Source of the DNA: Roseateles sp. DAIF2
Lineage (GTDB): Bacteria > Pseudomonadota > Gammaproteobacteria > Burkholderiales > Burkholderiaceae_C
DNA: 64,000 nucleotides
Direction: 5' to 3'
NCBI RefSeq assembly: GCF_015624425.1
Contig: NZ_CP049919.1
Location: 4,030,001 to 4,094,000 of the forward strand
Both the position numbers and the translations under genes were made by a program. The notes beneath the pieces are model-generated. The model was given only the letters and a program-made list of their open reading frames with translations, had not been told where the DNA came from and ran no database searches. Positions 24,693-35,782 of the stretch are shown here, piece after piece. The stretch's first letter is position 1. Every line of letters starts with the position of its first letter.

Positions 24693-26933
24693 GTGGTCTC
24701 CCTCTCCCTGCTCCGCACCTCCTCTTCCTTTTCCCTCATCCCCCTGCTGGCCGCCCTGTGCGGCAGCCCCGCCCTCGCGACGGCGCCGGTCGATGGCGGC
24801 GCTGCCGATGAGGCCGTCGACGCCCGGCTGCCGCGGGTGCAGGTCAACGGCCTGCGCAGCATCGCCCCGGGCAAGACCCGCATCACCCCCGACGAGATCG
24901 AGCGCCAGCAGGCGCTGACCGTGCAGCAGCTGCTGGACAACCTGCCCGGCGTGGACCTGAACGGCAGCTGGCGCCCCGGCGGCCAGAGCCTGAACATCTG
25001 GGGCTTCGGCGATGTCGAGGACGTTCGCGTGACCCTGGACGGCGCCAACAAGGGCTTCGAGAAATACCGCCAGGGCTCGATCTTCATCGAGCCGGAGCTG
25101 ATCAAGCGCATCGCGGTCGACAAGGGCGCACATTCGGTGCGCTACGGCAATGGCGGCTTCGGCGGCACGGTGCGCATCGACAGCAAGGATGCCGAGGATC
25201 TGCTGCGCCCAGACGAGCGCCTGGGCGGCCTGGTCAAGCTCGGCTGGGCCGGCAACGACCGGCAGCGCATCGCCTCCGGCAGCGTGTTCGCGCGCGCCGA
25301 GGCCGGCTCCGCCCTGCCCTGGCAGTTCCTCGCCGCGCTGACCGCGCGCGATTCGGACAACCAGCGTCGCGCCGACGGCAGCGAGTACGAGTTCTCCGCC
25401 ACCCACAGCCGCTCGGCCCTCCTCAAGCTGACCTTGCCGCTGGGCGAGAGCCGGCTGACTCTGTCCAACCTGGAGGGGCGCAGCAAGGCATGGTCGCCCT
25501 TTGCCGCCAAGCGCGACGAGGTGCCCGCGCCGACCCCGGCCGAGATCGCCCGCTACGGCGAGCGCGAGGCCTGGCTGCGCAAGGTGCTGTGGCGCGAGCA
25601 GGCGGACCGCACCCAGGTGCTGCTGTGGCAGTACGCGCCGGCCGCGCAGCCGCTGCTGGACCTGCAACTGCGGCTGTCGCAGTCCAGCAGCCGGCAGGAC
25701 GACAGCCGGCCCGACAGCATCACCAGCGACTTCGCCGCCAGCCTGGGCAAGCAGAGCCATGCCAGCTACCGCGACCGCCAGTTCGAGCTGAGCAACACCG
25801 CGCGCTTCGCGCTGGGCGGCGGGCGCCACACGCTGGCCGCCGGCCTGCAGGCCCAGCAGCATGAGCGCGACACCCTGATGCTGCTGCACACCCGACTGCA
25901 GGACCCCAGCTACAACAAGGGCTGGCTGCAGCCCTACTACATGCCCTCGGGCGAGCAGCGCAGCGTCTCCGCCTGGCTGGAGGACGAGATCCGCTGGGGC
26001 GACCTGAGCCTGACGCCGGGCCTGCGCTACGACCATGTGCGCACCGAGGGCGTGCCCAATCTCGCGCCGCGCTTCAACGACCCGAAGGCCGGCCACGACT
26101 ACCGCGCGGTGTTCCACCATGGCTGGTCGCAGCATCTGGCGCTGGCCTGGCGGGTCGGCCCGCGGCTGCAGCTGTTCGCCGACGCCGGCCGCAGCTGGCG
26201 CGCGCCGGTGATCGACGAGGTCTACGAGGTGCAGTCCGCCGCCACCAGCGCGCCGGCCACCAGCCGCGGCCTGCTCAAGGAGCGCGTCACCGCGCTGCGC
26301 ACGGGCCTGACCTGGGAGCAGCGCGACTGGATCGCCGCCGGCGACAGCCTGGCCGCCACGCTGACCGGCTTCCGCAACCTGGTGCACGACAACATCCACA
26401 AGCGCTTCGGCGTGATGGTCGAGCCGGGCACGACGCGCCCGGCGCAGCTGCCCTTCTACCGCAACCTGCCGGGCTACCGCAGCGAGGGCATCGAGCTGGA
26501 GGCGCAGTATGAGGCGCGCCGCCTGTTCGCCAGCGGCTCGCTGGCCTGGATGCAGGGCGAGCATCGCGGCTCGATCCGCGACCCCTGGGCGGGCCGCAAC
26601 CAGCCGCTGATCGACAGCGCCGCACCCAAACTGGTGCTGGTGGTCGGCGGCAAATGGCCGGCGCTGGGCCTGGCCGCCGGCTGGCAGGGCAAGTTCGTCG
26701 GCGCGCAGCGCAAGGTGCCGGACGACGAGATCGTGCCCTACGCCCTGCCCGCCTCCAAGGGCTATGGCCTGCACGGCCTGTTCGCGCAGTGGCAGGGCCG
26801 CGGCCAGCTGGCCGACACGCGGCTCAGCCTGAGCATCGACAACCTGTTCAATCGCTCGGTCCAGCCCTATCTGGCCGAGGCGGTCTACGCGCCGGGTCGC
26901 AACATCAAGCTGACCCTGAGCCAGCGCCTCTGA
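24693..26933 (+). CDS. TonB-dependent receptor, probably heme or hemoprotein
   Basis: A 746-residue outer-membrane receptor with a signal peptide (residues about 1-29), a plug domain (TPDEIERQQALTVQQLLDNLPGVDLNG, IWGFGDVEDVRVTLDGA, VDKGAHSVRYGNGGFGGTVRIDSKD) and a 22-strand barrel ending in LTLSQRL. The plug motifs and the segment WLQPYYMPSGEQ fit the hemin/hemoglobin-transferrin receptor branch. It starts with GTG. A Fur box just upstream indicates iron repression. No hemolysin, hemophore or heme-oxygenase gene is adjacent, so the ligand is inferred only. Confidence 0.9.
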   Translation: MVSLSLLRTSSSFSLIPLLAALCGSPALATAPVDGGAADEAVDARLPRVQVNGLRSIAPGKTRITPDEIERQQALTVQQLLDNLPGVDLNGSWRPGGQSLNIWGFGDVEDVRVTLDGANKGFEKYRQGSIFIEPELIKRIAVDKGAHSVRYGNGGFGGTVRIDSKDAEDLLRPDERLGGLVKLGWAGNDRQRIASGSVFARAEAGSALPWQFLAALTARDSDNQRRADGSEYEFSATHSRSALLKLTLPLGESRLTLSNLEGRSKAWSPFAAKRDEVPAPTPAEIARYGEREAWLRKVLWREQADRTQVLLWQYAPAAQPLLDLQLRLSQSSSRQDDSRPDSITSDFAASLGKQSHASYRDRQFELSNTARFALGGGRHTLAAGLQAQQHERDTLMLLHTRLQDPSYNKGWLQPYYMPSGEQRSVSAWLEDEIRWGDLSLTPGLRYDHVRTEGVPNLAPRFNDPKAGHDYRAVFHHGWSQHLALAWRVGPRLQLFADAGRSWRAPVIDEVYEVQSAATSAPATSRGLLKERVTALRTGLTWEQRDWIAAGDSLAATLTGFRNLVHDNIHKRFGVMVEPGTTRPAQLPFYRNLPGYRSEGIELEAQYEARRLFASGSLAWMQGEHRGSIRDPWAGRNQPLIDSAAPKLVLVVGGKWPALGLAAGWQGKFVGAQRKVPDDEIVPYALPASKGYGLHGLFAQWQGRGQLADTRLSLSIDNLFNRSVQPYLAEAVYAPGRNIKLTLSQRL

Positions 26934-26954
26934 GCGGCGCGGCGCTCGGGATCG

Positions 26955-28565
26955 TCAGCGCCGACCGCCGCGCTCGCTGATCAGCACGGTCGGGAAGCTG
27001 ACCGGCAGGGTGCGCGGGTAGTCGCGGCTGAAATGCAGGCCGCGGCTCTCGTGCCGCAGCAGCGCCGAGCGCACGATCAGCTCGGCGCAGTCGACCAGGT
27101 TGCGCAGCTCCAGCAGGTCGCGGTTGACGCGGAAGTTGGCGTAGTAGTCCTCGATCTCGCCGCGCAGCAGGTCGATGCGGTGCAGCGCCCGCTCCAGCCG
27201 CTTGGTGGTGCGCACGATGCCGACATAGTTCCACATCAAGAGGCGCAGCTCGTCCCAGTTGTGGGCGATCACCACCTGCTCGTCGGCATCCTCGACCTGG
27301 CTCTCGTCCCAGGCCGGCAGCGGCGCCGGCGCCAGCACCGGCTGGGCCAGGATGTCGTCGGCGCAGGTCTGGCCCAGCACCACGCATTCCAGCAGCGAGT
27401 TGCTGGCAAGCCGGTTCGCGCCATGCAGGCCGGTGTAGCCGGTTTCGCCCACCGCATACAGGCCCGGCAGGTCGGCGCGCCCCAGCAGGTCGGTGACGAC
27501 GCCGCCGCAGGTGAAGTGCACCGCCGGCACGACGGGGATCGGCTGCTTCGCGATGTCGATGCCCAGGCCCAGGCAGCGCGCGTGGATGGTCGGGAAATGT
27601 TCCTTCAGGAAGGCCTCGCCCAGATGCGTGGCGTCCAGCCACACATGGTCCAGGCCATGCTTCTTCATCTCGAAGTCGATCGCGCGGGCGACGATGTCGC
27701 GCGGCGCCAGCTCCATGCGCTCATCGTGCGCCGCCATGAAGCGCGTTCCGTCCGGCAGCTTCAGATGGCCCCCCTCGCCGCGCAGCGCCTCGGTGATCAG
27801 GAAGCTGCGCTCCTGCGGGTGATACAGGCAGGTCGGGTGGAACTGGATGAACTCCATGTTCGCGACCCGGCAGCCGGCACGCCAGGCCATCGCGATGCCG
27901 TCGCCGGTCGAGGTGTCGGGGTTGGTGGTGTAGCGGTAGACCTTGCCGGCGCCGCCGGTGGCCATCACGACCGCGCGCGCCGCCAGGGTCTCGACCCGCT
28001 GCGCGTCGATGTCCAGCGCGTAGATGCCGTAGCAGCGCGGCGGCTCATCCCGCTGCACATGGCGCGAGGTGATCAGGTCCAGCGCCATCCAGCGCTCGCG
28101 CAGCGTGATGTTCGGATGGGCTTTGGCCGCGGCCAGCAGCTGGTCGTGGATGGCCTTGCCGGTGGCATCGGCCGCATGGGCGATGCGGCGCACCGCATGG
28201 CCGCCCTCGCGGGTCAGGTGCAGGCCCAGCGGGCCATCGTCATCCGGCGTGAAGGGCACGCCCTGCTCGACCAGCCACTCGACCGCCGCCGCGCTGCGCT
28301 CGGCGATGAAGCGCGCCGTCGCCTCGTCGACCAGGCCCGCGCCGGCATCCTGGGTGTCGCGCACATGGCTGTCGATGCTGTCGTCGCTGCCCAGCACGCC
28401 GACGATGCCGCCCTGCGCCCAGGCGGTGGCCGCCTCGGTCAGGTCGCGCTTGGCCAGCACGACAACCGGCACCTGGTCGGCCAGATGCAGGGCCACGGTC
28501 AGACCGGCCAGGCCGGCGCCGACGATCACGACGGGAGAGGTATTCGCGGGGGCAGCGGCGGTCAT
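26955..28565 (-). CDS. nadB: L-aspartate oxidase NadB
   Basis: NadB oxidises L-aspartate to iminoaspartate with FAD, feeding NadA. The 536-residue protein opens with the dinucleotide fold VVIVGAGLAGLTVALHLAD, has the active-site segment TEAATAWAQGGI, EFIQFHPTCLY and LRGEGGHL typical of the succinate dehydrogenase flavoprotein family, GETGYTGLHGANRLASNSLLEC, and the C-terminal helical bundle with YANFRVNRDLLELRNL. Length is normal. It converges with the TonB receptor with a 21-bp gap. Confidence 0.96.
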   Translation of the reverse strand: MTAAAPANTSPVVIVGAGLAGLTVALHLADQVPVVVLAKRDLTEAATAWAQGGIVGVLGSDDSIDSHVRDTQDAGAGLVDEATARFIAERSAAAVEWLVEQGVPFTPDDDGPLGLHLTREGGHAVRRIAHAADATGKAIHDQLLAAAKAHPNITLRERWMALDLITSRHVQRDEPPRCYGIYALDIDAQRVETLAARAVVMATGGAGKVYRYTTNPDTSTGDGIAMAWRAGCRVANMEFIQFHPTCLYHPQERSFLITEALRGEGGHLKLPDGTRFMAAHDERMELAPRDIVARAIDFEMKKHGLDHVWLDATHLGEAFLKEHFPTIHARCLGLGIDIAKQPIPVVPAVHFTCGGVVTDLLGRADLPGLYAVGETGYTGLHGANRLASNSLLECVVLGQTCADDILAQPVLAPAPLPAWDESQVEDADEQVVIAHNWDELRLLMWNYVGIVRTTKRLERALHRIDLLRGEIEDYYANFRVNRDLLELRNLVDCAELIVRSALLRHESRGLHFSRDYPRTLPVSFPTVLISERGGRR

Positions 28566-28655
28566 CGAGCGGGCAGCGCGAGCTGAGCGCGCTTGTCATC
28601 CTGTTGAAACAAGCGGCGATTCTAGGAGGCACGCGCCGCTATCCCTGCCAAGGCC

Positions 28656-29366
28656 TCAGTAAGACCCCAGGACCTCTTCCTGTACTGAGGCGATGAAGCG
28701 CTCGCGCTCCAGCTCACGCAGCACCTCGGTCAGCCGCGCCAGCAGGCCGCGGTGCCGGCGATGCAGGTAATGGAACACCGGAAAGCTGGCCAGCGGTGGC
28801 GTCAGCACGCTGACGCCCGCAAAGCGATGGGCATTGACCGTCGCCAGACCCGACACCCGGTTCGCCAGCACCAGGTCGGTCCGCCCCAGCTCCAGCTTGG
28901 TGAAGGCCTGCAGCATGGTCGCGACGGTCTCGACCCGCATGCCGACGGTGTGCTCCTCGATGATCTTGATGCCCTTGACGAAGCCCAGCCGGTAGGGCCG
29001 CAGCGACTCCCAGCCGCTCACCGCGAAGGCCGGCACCGACTTGGTGAATACCACGATCTCGTAGGTCTGCAGCGCTACCGGCACCATCAACAGGTTCGGA
29101 TAGGCACGCTCGATGCCGGCCCTGCGGTAGAGCTCGGCATCGCTCTCGCCGGTGTTCGCGCTCAGCAGCGAGCGCTCGCCGGGCAGGCTCTGCACCTCAA
29201 GGCCCAGCCCCAGGCGCCGGTAGGCCTCGCGCATCACCCGCTCCGCCACCGTGGTGGCCGGGTCGGGCTCCAGCAGGGTCGAGGCCCGCATCACCACCGC
29301 CTGGGCGTAGATCGGCGGGGCAATCAACGCCATCAGGGCGGCGAGGCTGCGGCGGCGGTCGGGCAT
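28656..29366 (-). CDS. Periplasmic solute-binding-protein-like protein (SBP_bac_3 type)
   Basis: A 236-residue exported protein with a signal peptide (MPDRRRSLAALMALIAPPIYAQA) and a type-2 periplasmic binding fold: ERVMREAYRRLGLGLEVQSLPGERSLLSANTGESDAELYR, then IVVFTKSVP and RTDLVLAN. This is the layout seen in stand-alone amino-acid-type binding proteins of betaproteobacteria that are not linked to ABC transporter genes. No permease is adjacent, so a sensory role or recruitment by a distant transporter is possible. The ATG at 29366 gives the best signal peptide. Confidence 0.8.
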   Translation of the reverse strand: MPDRRRSLAALMALIAPPIYAQAVVMRASTLLEPDPATTVAERVMREAYRRLGLGLEVQSLPGERSLLSANTGESDAELYRRAGIERAYPNLLMVPVALQTYEIVVFTKSVPAFAVSGWESLRPYRLGFVKGIKIIEEHTVGMRVETVATMLQAFTKLELGRTDLVLANRVSGLATVNAHRFAGVSVLTPPLASFPVFHYLHRRHRGLLARLTEVLRELERERFIASVQEEVLGSY

Positions 29367-29429
29367 GGCGGCATCGCCCTCCTTGCGGATGAGCTTAGGG
29401 CCTGCCACCCCTCAGGGCAACCCTGCGTA

Positions 29430-29450
29430 GCCCCGGCATTGCGCCGGGGC
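29430..29450 (-). terminator. Hairpin after clpB
   Basis: Perfect 8-bp stem GCCCCGGC / GCCGGGGC with a five-base loop, 7 bp after the clpB stop. There is no following T-tract, so it is either a weak terminator or an mRNA 3'-end stabiliser. Confidence 0.45.
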
Positions 29451-29457
29451 GACCACC

Positions 29458-32046
<2,589 letters not shown>

Positions 32047-32109
32047 GGGTATCAGACCTCCGATGGCGAGCAAATGGGCCCCAGCGGCCCGATTTCAAGA
32101 GCCGGTGGC

Positions 32110-32487
32110 TCAGGCTTTGAGCCAGATCAACTGCAGCAGCTTCATCCCCAGGGCCGCCGCTGCCAGCGAGCCCAGCACATGGGCCGCGCTGTGCGCCAGC
32201 GCCAGGCCGAACTCGCCGCGCTGCAGCAGGGACAGCGACTCGCCCGAGAAGGCCGAGAAGGTGGTCAGCCCGCCCAGGAAGCCGGTCACCAGCAGCAGCT
32301 TCAGCAACTCGTTGGGCGCGCGCCCGAAATACTCCAGCGCCATGCCGATCAAGAGGCCGCCGACCAGGTTCACCAGCAGGGTGCCGAGCGGAAAGCCGCC
32401 CCAGCCGGTATTCAGCCAGACCCCGGCACGCCAGCGCGCCAGCGCCCCCAGCGCCGCGCCCAGGGCCACCGCCAGCGCGCCGCTCAT
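32110..32487 (-). CDS. crcB: Fluoride channel CrcB/Fluc
   Basis: A 125-residue four-helix membrane protein of the Fluc family that exports fluoride: GGALGALARWRAG-like N-terminus, PLGTLLVNLVGGLLIG with the polar Asn, and the signature GFLGGLTTFSAFSGE with the Phe/Thr track. The ATG overlaps the moaE stop as ATGA. No fluoride riboswitch is present, since the gene is coupled to moaE and has no leader. A small inverted repeat GAGCC-GGT-GGCTC at 32099-32111 overlaps the stop and could end the transcript before clpB. Confidence 0.93.
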   Translation of the reverse strand: MSGALAVALGAALGALARWRAGVWLNTGWGGFPLGTLLVNLVGGLLIGMALEYFGRAPNELLKLLLVTGFLGGLTTFSAFSGESLSLLQRGEFGLALAHSAAHVLGSLAAAALGMKLLQLIWLKA

Positions 32488-32975
32488 GGCACGACGGCCG
32501 CATTCGCGGCGGCGATGCCCCAGCGCGCCAGCGCCGCATCGTCGGCCTCGCGGGCGTCGACCCAATGGGCACCGCCCTCGGTATGTTCCTTCTTCCAGAA
32601 CGGCGCCTGGGTCTTCAGGTAGTCCATCAGGAATTCGCAGGCCTCGAAGGCCTGGCCGCGATGCCGGCTGGCCACCAGCACCAGCACGATCTGCGCGCGC
32701 ACTTCCAGCGGCCCGACCCGGTGGATCACCCGCGCGGCGCGGATGTCGAAGCGGGCGAAAGCCTGGTCGATCATCGCTTCGATCGCCGCCTCGGTCATGC
32801 CGGGGTAATGCTCCAGTTCCATCATGCGCAGGGCCTGGTCATCGCTGTGCTCGCGCACCGTGCCGACAAAGGCCACCACCGCGCCGATGCCGCCGTCGGC
32901 GGCGCGCAGGCGCCCGGTTTCGATGCCGAGGTCGAAATCCTCGGTCTGGATGCTGACGCGGGCGGGTCGGGACAT
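32484..32975 (-). CDS. moaE: Molybdopterin synthase catalytic subunit MoaE
   Basis: MoaE with MoaD converts cyclic pyranopterin monophosphate to molybdopterin by adding two sulfurs. The 163-residue protein has GAVVAFVGTVREHSDD, LELEHYPGMTE-like segment (MELEHYPGMTEAAIEAM), HRVGPLEVRAQIVLVLVASRHRGQAFEACEFLMDYLKTQAPFWKKE with the catalytic Lys pair. moaD and moaC, normally adjacent, are not next to it within the window (upstream is a divergent GGDEF gene), so they may lie elsewhere. It is coupled to crcB by an ATGA overlap. Confidence 0.95.
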   Translation of the reverse strand: MSRPARVSIQTEDFDLGIETGRLRAADGGIGAVVAFVGTVREHSDDQALRMMELEHYPGMTEAAIEAMIDQAFARFDIRAARVIHRVGPLEVRAQIVLVLVASRHRGQAFEACEFLMDYLKTQAPFWKKEHTEGGAHWVDAREADDAALARWGIAAANAAVVP

Positions 32976-33129
32976 GGCGGCATTGTGGCACCGGCGACGT
33001 CCCCCTCGCCGGCCGCCGAATCCGTGCGTTTTCCGCATTCCGGGGCGCGGGCTCAGGGCCGGCCCCGGGGTCCGCGCCTTCCGCGACTTGTTACATTTTG
33101 AGGCCAGCGCAGGGACGAGACCACGAACA

Positions 33130-34653
33130 ATGACGGCCGAACAAGAACAGCAGCGGACCGACGCGGATCCGCCGGCGGTGCGCGACGAGGACATCGAGCA
33201 GGTGCTGGAGCGCGGCCGCAAGGATCTCAGCGCCGCGCGCTACCGCCCCGCCTACGACCTCTTCATGCAGGCCAGCCAGCGCGCCCACGATAGCGGGGCG
33301 CTGGCCAGCGAGGCGCGCGCCCTGGCCCTTTTGGCCTATGCCGCCGCCACCCTGGGCCACAGCGAGGAGGCGATCGAGACCGCGATGCTGGCCACCCAGC
33401 TGGCGCGCGCCTGCCCGAACGACGACACCCTGCAGATCAAGGTCGGTAACTACCTGGGCATCGCGCTGCTGTGGAACGGCAGCCATGAGGGCGCCGACGC
33501 GGTGCTGGCCCAGACCTACGAGCAGGCCAAGCGCGAGCCGCGCTCCGACCTGTTCTGGCATCCGCAGATCAACCGCGGCCTCAACGAGGCCTACAAGCTG
33601 TTTGCGCTGCGCCATATGGCGCGCCAGGTGCCGCAGCCGCGCCGCCTGCAGACCATGCTGGACGCACTGGAAGCCCATGCCGCGGTGCGCCCGGCCGCCG
33701 GCGCCCAGCCGGCGCCGCTGATGGCCAGCGGCCTGGGCGCTTGGCTGCGCTCGCTGGCGGCGGCCTGGGCCGGCCAGCCGGAGCAGGCGCGCCGCCATGA
33801 GCAGGAGCTGCAGGAGGTCTGCAAGCGCCATGCCCAGGTGCCGATGCTGACCGCGATGGCGCATTGGCTGCGCGCCGAGCTGGCGCTGGCCAGCGGCCGC
33901 CAGGAGGAGGCGCTGCTGGCCGCGCGCAAGCTGGCCGCGCTGACCCTGGAGATCAACCACCAGCCGCTGCAGCGCGTCGCGCTGCTGCTGCAGGCCGATC
34001 TGCACGAGATGAACGGCCGCGCCGACGCGGCGCTGGACTGCCTGCGCCAGCAGCAGCTGCGCGAGCACCAGCTGCGCCAGGTCAGCATGCACCACCGCCG
34101 CAATGTCGCGGCGCTGCGCTTCGAGCTGCGCCAGCACAAGCAGGAGGTGCGCAGCCTCAAGCACAGCACCGAGCAGCTGCAGCGCCTGTCGATGGAGGAC
34201 GCGCTGACCGCGCCGCTGGCAAACCGTCGCGGCCTGGAGCGCCGCCTGGGCCAGGCGCTGGCGCAGCCGGCACGCGAGCCGCTGTTCGTCGCGGTGGTCG
34301 ATGTCGACCAGTTCAAGTCGGTCAACGACCGCCATTCGCATCAGGTCGGCGACCAGGTGCTGAAGACCCTGGCCGGCCTGTTCCAGCAGCTGCTGCGCAG
34401 CGAGGACATCGCCGGGCGCTGGGGTGGCGACGAGTTCGTGCTGGCCTTCCGCGCCGTCGATGCGGTGCAGGCCGAGGGCGTGGTCGAGCGGCTGCGCCGC
34501 GCGGTGCGCCTGCACCCCTGGGAGACGCTGGCGCCGGGCTTATGCGTCAGCATCAGCCTGGGCCTGACCCAGGCCCAGGACGGCGACGACCTCGACGCCC
34601 TGCTGTTGCGCAGCGACCTCGGCATGTATGCGCACAAGCGCCAGCGGCGCTGA
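33130..34653 (+). CDS. TPR-domain diguanylate cyclase (GGDEF)
   Basis: A 507-residue cytoplasmic protein without signal peptide or membrane helices. Residues 1-340 form TPR-like helical repeats, a coiled coil spans about 320-355, and the last 155 residues form a GGDEF domain. The active-site motif is intact (RWGGDEFV), and an inhibitory I-site RxxD (RSED) sits five residues before it, as in feedback-controlled diguanylate cyclases. The usual DxLTGLxNRR segment reads DALTAPLANRR, one residue longer. It should make cyclic-di-GMP from GTP, perhaps controlled by protein partners bound to the TPRs. Confidence 0.92.
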   Translation: MTAEQEQQRTDADPPAVRDEDIEQVLERGRKDLSAARYRPAYDLFMQASQRAHDSGALASEARALALLAYAAATLGHSEEAIETAMLATQLARACPNDDTLQIKVGNYLGIALLWNGSHEGADAVLAQTYEQAKREPRSDLFWHPQINRGLNEAYKLFALRHMARQVPQPRRLQTMLDALEAHAAVRPAAGAQPAPLMASGLGAWLRSLAAAWAGQPEQARRHEQELQEVCKRHAQVPMLTAMAHWLRAELALASGRQEEALLAARKLAALTLEINHQPLQRVALLLQADLHEMNGRADAALDCLRQQQLREHQLRQVSMHHRRNVAALRFELRQHKQEVRSLKHSTEQLQRLSMEDALTAPLANRRGLERRLGQALAQPAREPLFVAVVDVDQFKSVNDRHSHQVGDQVLKTLAGLFQQLLRSEDIAGRWGGDEFVLAFRAVDAVQAEGVVERLRRAVRLHPWETLAPGLCVSISLGLTQAQDGDDLDALLLRSDLGMYAHKRQRR

Positions 34654-34661
34654 AGCGCGGC

Positions 34662-34667
34662 TATAGT
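34662..34667 (+). promoter_or_regulatory. Candidate -10 element upstream of a 21-codon ORF and dapA
   Basis: TATAGT, eight bases before the ATG of a short ORF (34676) and about 190 bp before dapA. No clear -35 element. Confidence 0.3.
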
Positions 34668-34675
34668 TGGACGCC

Positions 34676-34741
34676 ATGCCCCGCGCCGACTTCTATCCGT
34701 CCTCGTCGCTGAAAAAATCCAAAAAGCAGCCGCTCATCTGA
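34676..34741 (+). CDS. Possible 21-residue small ORF in the dapA leader
   Basis: ATG to TGA encoding MPRADFYPSSSLKKSKKQPL plus Ile. It is Lys/Ser rich, preceded by a TATAGT hexamer and lacking a ribosome-binding site. Its A-rich codons differ from the surrounding GC-rich sequence. Just after it, GCCGCTCATC and GGATGAGCCGGC could pair across about 20 bases (34729-34765). It may be a leader peptide, an independent small protein, or chance. Confidence 0.25.
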   Translation: MPRADFYPSSSLKKSKKQPLI

Positions 34742-34858
34742 CCGGCGCTGCTGCCGTGCTCGGATGAGCCGGCAGCCCCCTCTCCCCCGCGTTCCCTTTC
34801 CCTCGCTGCCCGCTCGCCCGTCCACGGTTTCCAGGTCGACAACCCCGGAGAACCCGAC

Positions 34859-35782
34859 GTGCCCGCTATCGCTCAATCCCAGCATCGCTCCCCGCATCAC
34901 GAGGCCTACCAGGGCCTGTGGATCCCGCTGGTCACGCCCTTCAACAAGCAGGAGGCGGTCGACCATGGCGCGCTGCAGCGCCTGGTCGCGCGCCTGCGCG
35001 GCGCCGGCGTGCGCGGCTTTGTCGCCTGCGGCAGCACCGGCGAGGCCGCGCTGCTGGAGCCGCAGGAGCAGGACGCGGTGCTGGACACCGTCTACGCGGC
35101 CGCCGGCGCGCTGCCGGTGATGGTCGGCGTCTCCGGCCCGCGGCCCGGGCCGGTCGCGGCGCGCATGCAGGAGCTCGCCAAGCGCTTCCCGGTGCATGCC
35201 TTCCTGCTGCCGCCGCCCAGCTACATCCGCCCCTCGCAGCAGGGCCTGCTGAATTTCTTCCTGCAGATCGCCGACCAGGCGCCGGCGCCGCTGGCGCTCT
35301 ACGACGTGCCCAGCCGCACCGGCGTCAAGATCGAGCTGCAGACCCTGCTGCAGCTGGCCGAGCATCCGCGCATCCAGGCGCTGAAGGACTGCGGCGGCCA
35401 GCTGCAGGCCACCCAGACCCTGATCAACGACGGCCGCCTGGCGGTGCTGGCCGGCGACGACCATGCGATCTTCCCGACCCTGGCCCTGGGCGGCGCCGGC
35501 GCGATCGCGGCCAGCGCCCATCTGCTAACGCCGGCCTTCGTGCAGTTGGTCGCGGCCCTGGCCGAGGAGCGCACCGAGACCGCTCGCCGGCTCTGGCTGG
35601 TGCTGACGCGGCTGATCGGCCTGTGCTTTGCCGAGACCAACCCGGCGCCGGTGAAGGCCCTGCTGGCGCGCCTGGACGGCCTGCACAACGAGCTGCGCGC
35701 GCCGCTGCATCCGGCCTCGCCGGAGCTCGAGCAGCGGCTGTGGGAGGCCTACCGCCAGGCCGAGGCTCAGCTGGCGGTCTGA
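34859..35782 (+). CDS. dapA: DapA-family lyase (4-hydroxy-tetrahydrodipicolinate synthase-like)
   Basis: A 307-residue class I aldolase-fold protein. It has ACGSTGEAALL (the TTGE-type loop), the Tyr in SYIRPSQQGL, ALYDVPSRTG (Tyr148 and the substrate Arg), and the Schiff-base Lys176 in LKDCGG. In lysine synthesis DapA condenses pyruvate with aspartate semialdehyde; related members act on other 2-oxo acids, so the exact substrate is probable rather than certain. GTG start. The 3' end overlaps the convergent YceI-type gene by 16 bp. The 205-bp upstream region holds a possible small ORF. Confidence 0.82.
   Translation: MPAIAQSQHRSPHHEAYQGLWIPLVTPFNKQEAVDHGALQRLVARLRGAGVRGFVACGSTGEAALLEPQEQDAVLDTVYAAAGALPVMVGVSGPRPGPVAARMQELAKRFPVHAFLLPPPSYIRPSQQGLLNFFLQIADQAPAPLALYDVPSRTGVKIELQTLLQLAEHPRIQALKDCGGQLQATQTLINDGRLAVLAGDDHAIFPTLALGGAGAIAASAHLLTPAFVQLVAALAEERTETARRLWLVLTRLIGLCFAETNPAPVKALLARLDGLHNELRAPLHPASPELEQRLWEAYRQAEAQLAV

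Noticed and set aside
24690..26774. Long minus-strand open frame opposite the TonB-dependent receptor
   Set aside because: No recognisable motifs, while the plus-strand frame is a complete receptor with signal peptide and Fur box.
32488..33129. Fluoride riboswitch for crcB
   Set aside because: crcB is coupled to moaE by an ATGA overlap and has no leader; no riboswitch-like structure was seen upstream of moaE.
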